DNA of 64,000 nucleotides, taken from positions 23,292 through 87,291 of the forward strand of contig NZ_AUFR01000011.1 in NCBI RefSeq assembly GCF_000426605.1. Direction: 5' to 3'. The translations under genes and the position numbers were made by a program. Numbering within the stretch: the first letter of the stretch is position 1; each line of letters opens with the position of its first letter. The notes beneath the pieces were generated by a model. The model saw only the letters and a program-made list of their open reading frames with translations, had not been told where the DNA came from and ran no database searches. Of this stretch, positions 54,073 to 64,000 are shown one piece after another. The DNA comes from Propionibacterium acidifaciens DSM 21887 (lineage in GTDB: Bacteria > Actinomycetota > Actinomycetes > Propionibacteriales > Propionibacteriaceae).

Positions 54073-56301
54073 TCACGAGGACGGCTCCCTGCCCACCGCC
54101 GCAACGACCGGACGGAGCTCCATCCACCACTGCGTGCGGGGGCGGCGCTTCACGCTGTTGACGTACTCGGTCATGTGCGCCAGCGGGTGGTCCTCGATCC
54201 GGCCGCCGCGCAGGCCGAGGTAGCGGGCCGTCGGCTCGTCGGCGCCGAGCTCGCGGGCCAGCACGTCGAGGGCCGCCGCGGCCATCCGCGTGGCGAGCAG
54301 CCGGTCGGCGGGGCTCGGCTCGCCGCCCTGCTGCACGTGCCCGATGATGTTCGTCCGCACGTCGTACAGGCCGTGGCTCTCGCCCTCGAACAGGCGCCCC
54401 AGGAAGTCGGTCGTGTACGACTCGGAGGCCCTCTCGGAGCGCACCGCGAGGAACAGGCGGCGCCCCCGGCCGAAGGAGTCGCGCAGCCAGCGCACGTCCT
54501 GGTTGAGCTGGTCGAGGCCGATGCCGTCCTCGTCGAGGTAGATGCGCTCGGCCCCGCCGGCCAGGCCGCCCATGAGCGCGAGGTAGCCGCAGTGGCGGCC
54601 CATCGTCTCGACGACGAAGCAGCGCGTCGTGGCCGCCGCCGACTGCTTGATGCGGTCGATGTCGTCGACGATCTCGTTGAGGGCGGAGTCGGCGCCGATG
54701 GCCTCGTCGCTGCCGGGCAGGTTGTTGTCGATGGTCGCCGGCACGCAGACGATCGGGATGCGGAAGGCCGGGTAGCGGTCGGCCTCGCCCTGCATGAGGT
54801 GGGCCGCCTGATAGGCGTTCCAGCCGCCGATCACCATGAGGGCGTCCACCCGGTGGTCCTCCAGCGCCCGGCTGATCGCGTAGAACTGCTCGACGCCCGG
54901 CACGTCGCGGCGCAGACCGAGCTCCGCGCCGCCGGCGCCGGTCCAGCCCTCGACGTCCTCCCAGCCGAGCTCGTCGACCGCGCCGCGCAGCAGCCCGGTG
55001 AAGCCGTTGCGCACGCCCAGCATGGTGTGGCCCCGGGCGATGCCCAGACGCACCGCGGCTCGGGCCGCCGTGTTCATGCCCGGGGCCAGGCCACCGGCGT
55101 GCAGGATCGCCACGCGCGGGGAGTCCTCCTTCGTCGTGACCCGGTTCGGGTGGGTGAGCTCGGTGAAGATCCGCGCCATGTCGGTGAAGTCCTCGTTGCG
55201 CAGGCCCATCGCGGCGTCGTAGTCGCCGGCCGCGATGAGCTCGGGCACCCGTCGGGTCCTCGCGACCGCCTCGGCCAGAGGCAGACGCACGATCTCCGAG
55301 CCTCGGATGCCCAGGACGACGCCCTCGGTGGCGGGGCCCGCGGTGAGCGCCTCGAGGGCCGCCGAGTAGCCGAGCCAGGTGCTGGCCCAGCGGTCGTAGG
55401 CGCTCGGCTTGCCGCCGCGCTGCACGTGGCCGAGGTTCGTCAGGCGGGCGTCCTCGCCGTTGATGCGGCTGATCGTCGCGCGCACGTACTCGCTGGTGAT
55501 CGGTTCGCCCGTGCGGTCCTGCGCCCCCTCGGCGACGACGACGATCGACTCGCGCCGGCCCGCGGCCCGGCCGCGGCGCAGCTCGGCGCACATCTGCTCC
55601 TCCCAGCCGTCGTCCGGCGGCAGCTCGGGGATGAGCACGTAGTCGGCACCGCCGGCGATGGCGCTCATGAGCGCCAGGTAGCCGCAGTGGCGGCCCATGA
55701 CCTCGACGACGAAGCAGCGCTGGTGGCTGGCGGCGGTGGCGGTGATGGCGTCGACCGCGTCGACGATGCGGTGCAGGGCGGAGTCGGCTCCGATCGTCAT
55801 GTCGGTGCCGACGAGGTCGTTGTCGATCGAGCCGACCAGGCCGGCGATCATGAGGGCCGGGTGGGCGGCGGCCATCTCGGGGCTGATGAGCCCCGCACCG
55901 GCCAGCTCGTCCATGAGCCCGGGCCATTCGGCGCGGAAGGCGTCCAGGCCGGTCAGCGAGCCGTCACCGCCGATCACGACGAGGCGGTCGATCCCGCGTT
56001 CCACCAGGTTCTTCGCGGCTTTGAGACGGCCCTGCCGGGTGCGGAACTCCTTCGAGCGGAAGGTGCCGATGGACGTGCCGCCCCGGCCCAGGATGTTCCC
56101 GGCATCCCCCCACGTGAAGCGCCGGATCGCGTCGCCCCCGTCGACGAGGCCCTGGTAGCCCTCGTAGACGGCGAAGACCTCGGCGCCCCGGCTCATCGCG
56201 GTGCGCGCGACACCGCGGACGGCGGCGTTCATGCCCTGCGCATCACCGCCGGAGGTGAGCACGGCGAGGCGGGCTGGGCTGACGGCTGCGGTGTCGGTCA
56301 T
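54073..56301 (-). CDS. 6-phosphofructokinase, double-domain (eukaryotic-like) form
   Basis: A 742-residue protein made of two phosphofructokinase units. The first has GGDGSLTG near residue 105, the catalytic GSIDNDLVGTDMT near 155 and VEVMGRHCGYLAL near 200. The second has IGGWNAYQAAHL (ATP site changed from GGDG), PATIDNNLPGSDEAIG near 540 and VETMGRHCGYLALMGG near 590. The first unit is probably catalytic and the second allosteric, as in fungal and animal enzymes. The ATG at 56301 lacks an obvious ribosome site. Single-gene transcription is likely. Confidence 0.9.
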   Translation of the reverse strand: MTDTAAVSPARLAVLTSGGDAQGMNAAVRGVARTAMSRGAEVFAVYEGYQGLVDGGDAIRRFTWGDAGNILGRGGTSIGTFRSKEFRTRQGRLKAAKNLVERGIDRLVVIGGDGSLTGLDAFRAEWPGLMDELAGAGLISPEMAAAHPALMIAGLVGSIDNDLVGTDMTIGADSALHRIVDAVDAITATAASHQRCFVVEVMGRHCGYLALMSAIAGGADYVLIPELPPDDGWEEQMCAELRRGRAAGRRESIVVVAEGAQDRTGEPITSEYVRATISRINGEDARLTNLGHVQRGGKPSAYDRWASTWLGYSAALEALTAGPATEGVVLGIRGSEIVRLPLAEAVARTRRVPELIAAGDYDAAMGLRNEDFTDMARIFTELTHPNRVTTKEDSPRVAILHAGGLAPGMNTAARAAVRLGIARGHTMLGVRNGFTGLLRGAVDELGWEDVEGWTGAGGAELGLRRDVPGVEQFYAISRALEDHRVDALMVIGGWNAYQAAHLMQGEADRYPAFRIPIVCVPATIDNNLPGSDEAIGADSALNEIVDDIDRIKQSAAATTRCFVVETMGRHCGYLALMGGLAGGAERIYLDEDGIGLDQLNQDVRWLRDSFGRGRRLFLAVRSERASESYTTDFLGRLFEGESHGLYDVRTNIIGHVQQGGEPSPADRLLATRMAAAALDVLARELGADEPTARYLGLRGGRIEDHPLAHMTEYVNSVKRRPRTQWWMELRPVVAAVGREPSS

Positions 56302-56724
56302 GGCTCAATTCTCACCCGCGGTCGGGACGGCGATCCGGGCGCAGGGGCGGTTTCCGCCGGTTTCATCCCGCACAGCGACCCGTCGGGGTCCTTGGGGCTG
56401 GGCATCCGCTGAGAAGCGGCCGGGCCGAACCGGGTCGGGCGCTCCGCGGAGCGTGGCGCGCATCCTTCACGGCGTGCACCACGCGCATGACCTCGTGCTC
56501 CCGCTGAAACCTTGTCGCAGCCGGGCGGTTCGTCCCGGCACGCTGTGTTCCTCGCGCCTGTGGGGCTTCGGGTCCCCAGCCCCCTGAGGGGGTTCCCTGG
56601 TTCCTTCCCCACGCGGGCCGGGCGTCTGTGGCGCCGTGTCGGCGCCCTGGTTTAGCGTCGGTGGGGTGTGGCCGCCCGCCCCCCGGTGTTGGCCCGTCTG
56701 TACCTGTGTGGGAAGGATCGTGTC
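56302..56724. other. divergent intergenic region
   Basis: About 420 bases between divergent phosphofructokinase and RHS genes, so both promoters should be here. A short G/C-rich inverted repeat (CCTGAGGGGGTTCC region near 56583) is present, but I cannot define promoter boxes. No gene is supported. Confidence 0.5.
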
Positions 56725-59700
56725 GTGGCCGAGTACTCGGGCAAGCTGGGAGCCTATGACGAGCCGGTGGCGTTCGACGACGCGGCGGCCGACACCCTGA
56801 AGTCGGCGGCGGCGGTCCTGTCGGGCACCCTGACGGGGCAGGCCGCCTCGAGAACGTCGTGGGCGTCGACGGCGTCGACCGACTTCGAGGGCCACTACGC
56901 GGACGTGTTCGACACGAACGCGAAAACAGCCTCGACGGACTGCACGAACATCGCGTCGGCGTTGGATGATCTCGCAGCCGAGGTGCAGGCGTTGAAGGAG
57001 GCCGCCCAGGCCGAGCGTGAGCGGAGGAGGCAGGCGAAGGAGTGGGCCGACCGGCAGGACCGGGAGAACATTGTCAAGAAGGGCTGGGACTGGGTGTCCA
57101 ACGGCGACAAGCCCCCCGCAGGACCCGCCCAGGTGCCACTCCCGCAGCCCCACGAGGTCACGACCACACCCTGGTCCGAACCCGCCCCGGGGGCCGCCGG
57201 GGCCACGAGCTCGGCCCGGCCCGACGACCTGCGCACGTACTCGACGAACGTGACCGGCGCCAATGACACGGTCACGACGCAGAAGGGCACCCTCGACGGC
57301 GCCATCGCCGACTTCCAGGCGAGGTGCTCGTGGTGCAGCATCGACACGTCGGGGATCACGACCGCCCTGACCACCTTCGAATCGAACAACACGAACGAGA
57401 CCCGCTGGGTCGACACGGTCGCGGCCGCGTTCGAGGCCGCCGGCGCCTCCGGGGCCATCTCGGCGGTCTCGGACGCGGCCATCGACGCCTCCTTGCAGGC
57501 CGCGGGCGTGACCCAGTCCCGCCAGCCGGTCGACGTGACCGCCCCCACCATCCGGGGCGACCCGCAGACCTCCGGTTACGCGGACGACCCGGTCAACACG
57601 ACCACCGGGAACTTCATCGAACCCGAGACCGACCTCGCCTTCAGCGGCGGGTGCGCGTCGTTGGGGTTCGACCGCGTGTACAATTCCCTGTCGGCCGGTA
57701 TCGGGGCGTTCGGGCCCGGCTGGGCCTCCACCGCCGACCAACGACTGCTCATCGACGAGGACGGCGCAGTGTGGGTGCAGCCCTCCGGCCGCCACATCAC
57801 CTTCAGCCGCCTCGCCGGCGGCTGGGACCGGGCCGTCGGCGACACCTACTGGCTCCACACCACCACCACCGACACCACCGGCCCCACCCCCGGCGACGCC
57901 CCCACCACCGGCGCCGCTGGTGGTGCCGGGGTGTTCGTGGTGTCGGACAATGCCGGTGGCCGGTGGTGTTTTGATCGGGCCGGCAGGCCCGTCTCGGTCA
58001 GCCGGGGCCCAGGCACCAGGGTGGATTATCGGTGGGACGGGGACCGGCTGGTCGGCCTGGCGCATGAGCGGGGCCGGGCCGTCACCATCGAATGGAACGA
58101 CCACCACACGCGGATCACCGCCCTGACCGCCAACGACGGCCGCCGCGTCGACTACACCTACGACCCGGCCGGCAGACTCACGGAAGCCGCTTCTGCCGGC
58201 GGGGCCCGCCGCTACGGGTGGAACGAACAGGGCCTCATCGCCACTGTCACGGACCCGGATGGTGTGGTCGAGGCCGCCAACACCTACAACGGCCGCGGGC
58301 AGGTGACATCGCAGCGGTCCCGGTTCGGCCGCCTCTCCCACTACACCTACCTGCCCGGCGGTGTGACACAGGTCGCCGACGAGGACGGGGGCCGGGCGAA
58401 CACCTGGATCCACGACCAGACCGGCCGCCTGGTGGGGATGGTGGACGCGGACGGGAACCGCCAGTCCATCGGCTGGGACCAGTGGGGCAACCGGGTCCAG
58501 GTCACCGGCCGCGACGGCCGGACCACCGTCTGCCGGTACGACGCGCGGGGCCGGCTGGTCACACGCCAGGAGGCGTCCGGCGCCCGGTCTGATTACGAAT
58601 GGGACGCGGCCGACCGGGTCGTGCGGGTCACCGTCACCGACACCACCAGCAGCGCCGACGCCGACGGCAGCAATGGGAACACCAGCGGCCGGGCGGGGTC
58701 TGCGGTCGCTACCGGCGGTGAGAGCCAGAGCGGGCGGGCGGTCACTTCGTACGGGTATGCGGGTGAGGATCGGGATCCGTCGACGGTGACGGATCCGGAG
58801 GGCGGGGTGTCCCGCCTGGTCTGGGACCGGAACCTGCTCGTCGAGGTGACTGACCCGGCCGGGGTGCGGGTGCGGTTGGGTTATGACGGGCACGGGGATC
58901 TGGTGTCGGCCATGAACGCGGTCGGGGACACGGCGCGTCTGGTCCGTGACGGGGCGGGGCGTGTGGTCGCGGCGGTCACCCCGCTGGGACACCGCACCGA
59001 GTACCGCTACCGCTACGACCGGGCCGGCTGGCTCGCCTCCCGCAGAGACCCGGACGGGGCGCTCTGGCGGTATGAGCACACGACCGGCGGCAGACTGTCC
59101 GCGGTGGTGGACCCGGACGGCGGGCGCACCGTCACCGAGTACGGGCCCGGCGGGGTCGAGGAGGCCACGACCGATCCGCTGGGGCGGGCCGTCGTCATGG
59201 GTTACGACGATCTGGGGAACACCACTCAAGCCATCCTTCCTGATGGGAGCCGGTGGGGGTTCGGCTATGACGGGCTGGGCCGGCTGTGCCAGGTGAGGGA
59301 TGCCGCCGGGGGGCAGGGCCGAGTTGTCGTACGACGCGTGCGGGAATCTGACGGGCACTGTGGACCCGACCGGCGTGGTCCAGGAGTTCAGGTACGGTCC
59401 GGCAGGTCTGCCGACGGCCGCTTCTGATGCTGACTCACGGATCGGCGCGGGGTGGGACCGGCTGGGCCGGTTGACGAGCCGGACCGGCAGTGACGGTTCG
59501 CAGGTGTCTGCGCGCCATGACCGGTGCGGGCGTGTTGTTGAGAGCGTCGACGCGGCCGGCGGGGTCACGCGTGTCGAGCGTGACGCGGCGGGCAGGCCGG
59601 TGCGCATCACCCAGCCCGGTGGCGCGTCGTTCGGCTATGAGTACGACGCGTGCGGGCGCTGGTCGGCGACGGTCAGTACGGGCGGGCGCCGGTACGAGGT

Positions 59701-62700
59701 CGACCATGACGGCGACGGGCGGATCGTCGCGGAGACCTGGCCCACCGGCGAGCGTGTCACGTCACGGTTCGACGCGTGCGGGCGGATCATCGAGCGGGTC
59801 GAGCCGGGCCGGGGCCGGACCCGGTTCGGCTACGACCGGGCCGGGCGGATCAGCTGGGTGCGGGACACGTGGAACGGGCACCGGCGTTTCGGCTACGACA
59901 AGGCCGGGCAGCTCGTGACGGTGACGAACGCCCTCGGCGGGGTCACCCGGTACGACTACGACGAGTCCGGGCGTCGGGTCGGGCTGACCGACCCGATGGG
60001 CGGACGGGTCGTGTGCGCCTGCGACCCGATGGGCAGGCCGCTCAGCATGACCGGGCCGGACGGGCGGACCACCCGGTACACGTGGGACGCGGCGGGCCGG
60101 CCCACGGCCCGGGTGGACGCGGACGGGCGGCGACTCGAGTTCACCTATGACGCGTCGGGCCGGTTGAGCAGCGCTCTCGCGGACGGGGCACCGCTGGTGT
60201 CCCGGATGCTGGACTTCGGGGCCCGTACCCTCACCCTGACGGGTCGGGGCGGGCACACGGATGCGCTGGTGTGGGACGGGCTGGGCCGGCTGGTCGAGCG
60301 GCGCCACGACGGGCGGACGGTGCGCTGGAGCTACAACGCCGACGGGCTGCGCACCTCGATGACGCACCCGGACGGCTCGGTCACCCGCTACGAGTACGAC
60401 ACCGACGAGCGGGTCAGCGCGGTGGAGCATCCCGGCCTCGGGCGGGCCACCATCGGCCGCGACGAGATCGGCCGCATCACCGCCCTGGACGCCGACGGGC
60501 TCCACGCACGCTGGGCGTGGGACAACGGCGGGATGGTGGCCCATGAGGTGAACCGGCGCGGGTTCGTCCAGTCCACCCGTCTCGAGCGCGACCGGGACGG
60601 GCGTATCAGGGCGCAGACCGTGGACGGCATCCGCACCGAGTACACGTACGACGCGGCCGGCCAGCTCGTCGCGTCCCGTGACAGTGAGGGATTCACCGGC
60701 GCGTGGCGGTGGGACGCGAACGGGCGTCTGACCCGTCACGAGTTCGACGGCCGGGCCACCGAGTACGCCTACGACCCGGCGGGTCGGCTGCGCGCCAGCC
60801 GTGACCGGCACGGCGAGACCGTCTACGACTATGACGGCGGAGGACGTCGGGTCCGTGAGGCCGGGCCCGACGGGGAGCGCCTGTTCGGCTGGGACGGCCT
60901 CGGCAGGCTGGAGTCTGTCACCGAGGTCGTCCATGACGGGGACCGGGTCCGGGCCCGGACCCGTCGCCTCGACATGGACCCGCTCGGCGAGCTCGCCGCG
61001 GTCGATGACCTGCCCGTGTGGTGGGACACCGCCGCCGGCGGCGGCGCCATGGCCGGCCTCGGGGACGTCCCGGTCATCGACGTGGCGGGCGCCGGCGTGG
61101 GCCTCGGCGGCCCCGAGCCCGGCTGGTTGACCGGCGCCCGAGGTGTCCGGGACGGGCGGCCCGTCGATCCCTGGCAGGGGCCCGAGCCTGCCGGTCCCGG
61201 CCCGCAGGCGGGCGGCTGGTTGCCCGACGGGGTCGACATGACCGCCACGGGCGGGCTCACCGTCGCCGGGATGGAATGGATGGGCGCGCGGGTCTACGAC
61301 CCGGCCACGGCCGGTTTCCTGTCCCCCGACCCGCTCCCGCCGGTACTCGGGGCCGGCTGGGCCGCGAACCCGTACTCCTACGCCGGCAACGACCCGGTCA
61401 ACCTGTCCGACCCGACCGGCCTGCACCCCCTCACCGACGCCGACATGAACGCCTGGCGCGACGCCCACAAGACCGGCCTGGCAGCCGCCGGGGACTGGGT
61501 CAGCGACAACTGGGAGTACATCGCCGCCGGCGCCGCGGTCGCGGCCGGGATCGCGCTCATGTGCACCGGCGTCGGCGCCGGGGCCGGGCTCGGGCTCATG
61601 GCCGCGTCCGGGGCCCTCGTCTCGGGCGGGGTCAGCATCGTCACCCAGAAGGCCTCCAACGGGGCCGTCGACTGGGGTCGGGTCGGCATCGACACCGCGA
61701 TCGGCGCCGTGTCGGGCCTGGCCGGCGGCGGCGCCTACGCCGGGGTCAGGGCGGCCACCGAGTCCATGACCTCGTGCCTGGGCCGCAACATCCTGGCCGG
61801 CGCCGCGTCCGGGGCCGCGGACGGCGGCCTGTCCGGGGGCCTGACCTATCTGACCGGCCCCGGCCCCCACACTGCGGGTGGTCTTGCGCAGGCTGCTGGT
61901 GGCGGGGCCCTGGGCGGCGGGGGTCTGGGCGCCGCGGGCGGGGCCCTCTCGAAGGTCTCCGGGGTCACCGAGATCGGCTGTTTCCGCGCCGGCACCCAGG
62001 TCCTCATGGCCGACGGCACCGCCAAGAACATCGAGGACGTCACCGAGGGCGACCAGGTCGCCTCCGTCGACCCCGACACCGGACAGGACACCACCAGCCG
62101 CGTCGAACGCACCTTCACCCACGACAACGTCGCGACCCTGCGCGTGTCCACCACCGCCGGTGACCTCGTCACCACCACCAACCACCCCCTCTACGTCGAG
62201 GACAGGGGCTTCACCCCCGCCGGCCGACTCCACCAGGGCGACCGGCTCCGAGGACCCGACGGCACCACCACCGAAGTCACCACCCTCCAATCCACCGGCA
62301 CGACCGAGACCGTCCACAACCTCGGCGTCGCAGGCACCCACAACTACTACGTCCGCACCGGAAACCACTGGACCCTCGCCCACAACAACGAATGCACCCC
62401 AACCTACAATGATCTAAGATCAGCTGGAGCTAAAGATGCCCACCACATAATTCAGGATGCAGCCGTGCGAGACCTTCCTGGATACAGCCGTGGAGATGCT
62501 CCTGCAGTACAGCTCGAAGGACCATCCACAGAAATCGGGAGTCCTCATTACAAAGCGACTCAAGTGCAACGCCAGCCCGGTGGTGGCACTTACGGAGATG
62601 AACGGAGGATCGCCGAGGAAGCTTTGAGATCGGCAGGTATGTCTGACGATGAAATCGCATCAAATATTTCGCGCGCCGATTCTTATTTCATGAACAATTT

Positions 62701-62752
62701 AGGAGTGACAATGGATACACCGACAAGAATCCCTGGGAACAGGCCTCGATAA
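56725..62752 (+). CDS. RHS/YD-repeat polymorphic toxin with Hint domain and HHI nuclease tip, frameshifted
   Basis: About 2008 residues if one base is removed. The GTG follows GGAAGGATCGTGTC. The N-terminus (1-280) is helical, WXG100-like and without signal peptide, suggesting type VII-type export. DPVNTTTGNFIEPETDL near 290 starts the DUF6531/RHS shell, followed by dozens of YD repeats (YDPAGRL, YDACGN) to about residue 1530 and the RHS core PYSYAGNDPVNLSDPTGL. A glycine-rich hydrophobic stretch comes next, then a pretoxin Hint domain from CFRAGTQVLMADG (about 1751) to NLGVAGTHNYYV. The last 115 residues hold DAHHIIQDAAVRDL and SPHYKAT, a treble-clef HNH-like nuclease. The frame breaks in a six-G run at 59308-59313. 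Confidence 0.85.
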
Positions 62753-63102
62753 TGCGAGCCGAAAATCTTCCATCGAGTCTCGTCTCGTCAATTCAGAGAA
62801 TAATTGATCTCATCGTGGAGCGCAACTGGGCAGAACTGAGCAAGGACGCCCCCAACAGTCGCGTGCAATGGGCTGACATGGAACGGGAATTGAACTCTTA
62901 TGGTGAGGACTATGCAACACTTCCCGATGATTTCATCGAAAAAACCCATTTCGGGCGTCTCACGTCTGGGGGGTACTGGATTGACTGCCCCTTGTGGGTA
63001 GTAGGCCACAAAACGTCTGATCTTGAGGTGCAGATGGAAGCATTCCAAAAGGATTCAGATGCCAAATGGGATATTCAAATCGACGACATTAGAGTTCCTT
63101 GA
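62752..63102 (+). CDS. probable immunity protein
   Basis: A 116-residue acidic protein whose ATG overlaps the toxin stop (TAATG). It is soluble, with no signal peptide, and relatively A/T-rich like the toxin tip before it. Features include a helical N-terminus, then WADMERELNSYGEDYATLPDDF and GGYWIDCPLWV. No known family is recognised with confidence. Position directly after a polymorphic toxin is the standard place for the cognate immunity gene, so neutralising the nuclease tip is the expected role. Confidence 0.7.
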   Translation: MRAENLPSSLVSSIQRIIDLIVERNWAELSKDAPNSRVQWADMERELNSYGEDYATLPDDFIEKTHFGRLTSGGYWIDCPLWVVGHKTSDLEVQMEAFQKDSDAKWDIQIDDIRVP

Positions 63103-63109
63103 GGCTTAT

Positions 63110-63918
63110 TCATAGGGTGTAGGTGAATATTATTCCGAGTGTTGCTGTGATGGTGTCCGGGAAGGTGTTGATGGGTCGTCGGTGACGGGTCTTGAGGGCG
63201 TGCCAGTTTTTGAGGTGAGCGATGGTCTGTTCGATTCGTCTTCTGATTTTCCGGTGGCTCTGTTGCAGATCTTGTTCGCTTCGGTCTGGGGTGGGCCTGC
63301 TGGTTTCTTGGTGGGGGTGATCAGGTCCAGGCCGGTGTAGCCCTTGTCCGCGATGTGTCGGGGATGAGGGGATCGGTCCGGGTCGTCGTCTTCGATGTCG
63401 AGGAGGCCGGACTCGGTGAGGGCCCGGGCGTCGTGGATGCGGCCGGGCACCGGGTCGCTGGCCCAGGCCAGGCGTCCGCCCAGGGTGCAGGCCACTTGAA
63501 GGTTGACTCCGGTGGTGTGGTGCTTGCCCGAGTAGAGCTCTGGCTTGTCACGCCAGGCCCAGCAGGGTGCCGGGGTGCCGTCGATGATCAACTGGGTGTC
63601 GGGGTCGAGGTCGTCTGTGGTGGGGATGTTGTCGGCCAGGGTGTCGGCGACAAGGGGTGTCCAGGCGGTCAGGACCCGCGAGACGGTGGGTTGGGAGATG
63701 TCGAACAGTTCGGCGAGGAGTTGTTGTTCGAGGTTGTGGCGCAGGCTGGCCGGGACGAGCCGGATGCTCTGGTAGAGGCCGAGCTGGCGGGATCCGGCCG
63801 CCGGCAGGTCGCCATTGACCGCCGTGTGGATTCTCCGGCACAGGTCGTGCATCTGGGTTCGGGTCAGTCGTGTGATAGCATCAGGCTCGCGGCCTGCCCT
63901 CTGGTTGTTTCTTTTCAC
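63110..63918 (-). pseudogene. IS5-like DDE transposase, frameshifted near the C-terminus
   Basis: A DDE-type transposase of about 268 residues. The N-terminal helix-turn-helix region has FDISQPTVSRVLTAW near residue 80. The first Asp is in LIIDGTPAPCW, the second in VPGRIHDARAL and HIADKGYTGLDL. The expected third acidic region RKIRRRIEQTIAHLKNW is only in the -1 frame, which then runs to a natural stop at 63110. One C is missing from GCC-CACCGG near 63250, or a -1 slip at AAAA follows. As written, the protein ends out of frame at 63130. The start is a GTG inside a large hairpin. The element probably extends past the window; its left end lies just after the immunity gene. Confidence 0.8.
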
Positions 63919-63944
63919 ACACTGACCATCTCAGGGCAGGCCGC
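63889..63944. repeat. 12-bp inverted repeat around the transposase start
   Basis: GCGGCCTGCCCT (63889-63900) and its exact reverse complement AGGGCAGGCCGC (63933-63944) flank the transposase GTG and its upstream sequence in a 32-base loop. A transcript entering from outside would fold here and hide the start, a known way for insertion sequences to block accidental expression. Confidence 0.65.
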
Positions 63945-64000
63945 CTTCTCATCTTCTGCGACACGCCCCACGCGAGATCATCGACGACAACCCGAACCAG

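Noticed and set aside
53736..54104. 122-codon minus-strand frame after the Tad operon
   Set aside because: Arg/Pro/Gly-rich with no ribosome site; looks like random high-GC sequence.

Overview
The window is high-GC actinobacterial DNA. Long ORFs with G/C-rich third positions, actinobacterial-type mycothiol-like genes, a Tad pilus locus of actinobacterial layout and a fused 6-phosphofructokinase all fit. I would place it in Actinomycetaceae or Propionibacteriaceae, but the sequence alone does not name the species. By eye, the large cluster at 6.5-28.6 kb, the restriction-modification genes and the extreme right end are less G/C-rich than the housekeeping genes.

Left flank (0.26-6.5 kb): an MFS transporter, a two-gene ABC exporter, ribose-phosphate pyrophosphokinase (prs), and a NarL/LuxR-type two-component system on the minus strand.

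Centre (6.7-28.5 kb, all minus strand, mostly overlapping or closely spaced genes): a very unusual biosynthetic operon. Its core G-ACP-Z-E-F-I-K order matches the cyl operon of group B Streptococcus, which makes the haemolytic polyene pigment granadaene: ketoreductase, ACP, dehydratase, CylE-like acyltransferase, CylF-like aminomethyltransferase homologue, ketosynthase/chain-length-factor fusion and phosphopantetheinyl transferase. A malonyltransferase and an ABC exporter lie upstream in the same operon. The rhamnosyltransferase CylJ is absent. In its place are an adenylate-forming ligase, a second ACP, an aminotransferase, a stand-alone LanB-type glutamylation-domain protein, and an SbnA/SbnB pair expected to make L-2,3-diaminopropionate. 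The operon ends with a condensation-type acyltransferase, a class III lanthipeptide synthetase and a previously unlisted 31-residue peptide gene that looks like its precursor. I infer a hybrid product: a polyene or acyl chain joined to a diamino-acid and/or a short lanthipeptide. The exporter in this operon is a close paralogue of the one at 1.8-3.5 kb, and TGACA-type palindromes lie upstream of both.

29-38 kb: MshB- and MshA-like mycothiol genes, a lipoprotein, a secreted protein, a C-S lyase, HemD with a winged-helix tail, and glutamine-dependent NAD synthetase. A BsuBI/PstI-type restriction-modification system (38.2-40.5 kb) sits against the 3' end of nadE. A 31-bp piece of that end is repeated on its far side at 40.96 kb, which is the mark of an insertion.

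41-56 kb: a PadR regulator with a 15-bp-arm palindromic operator, an NCS2 purine permease fused to a degenerate UraD domain, a complete-looking Tad/Flp secretion operon (CpaB, CpaE, TadA, TadB, TadC, three pilin/pseudopilin-like genes) ending in a LysM-SARP-like protein, and a double-domain phosphofructokinase.

Right end (56.7-64 kb): a large RHS/YD-repeat polymorphic toxin with Hint domain and HHI-type nuclease tip, its immunity gene, and an IS5-like transposase. Three genes (ketosynthase fusion, RHS protein, transposase) each carry a one-base frameshift in or next to a G or C run. They may be real lesions or base-calling errors.
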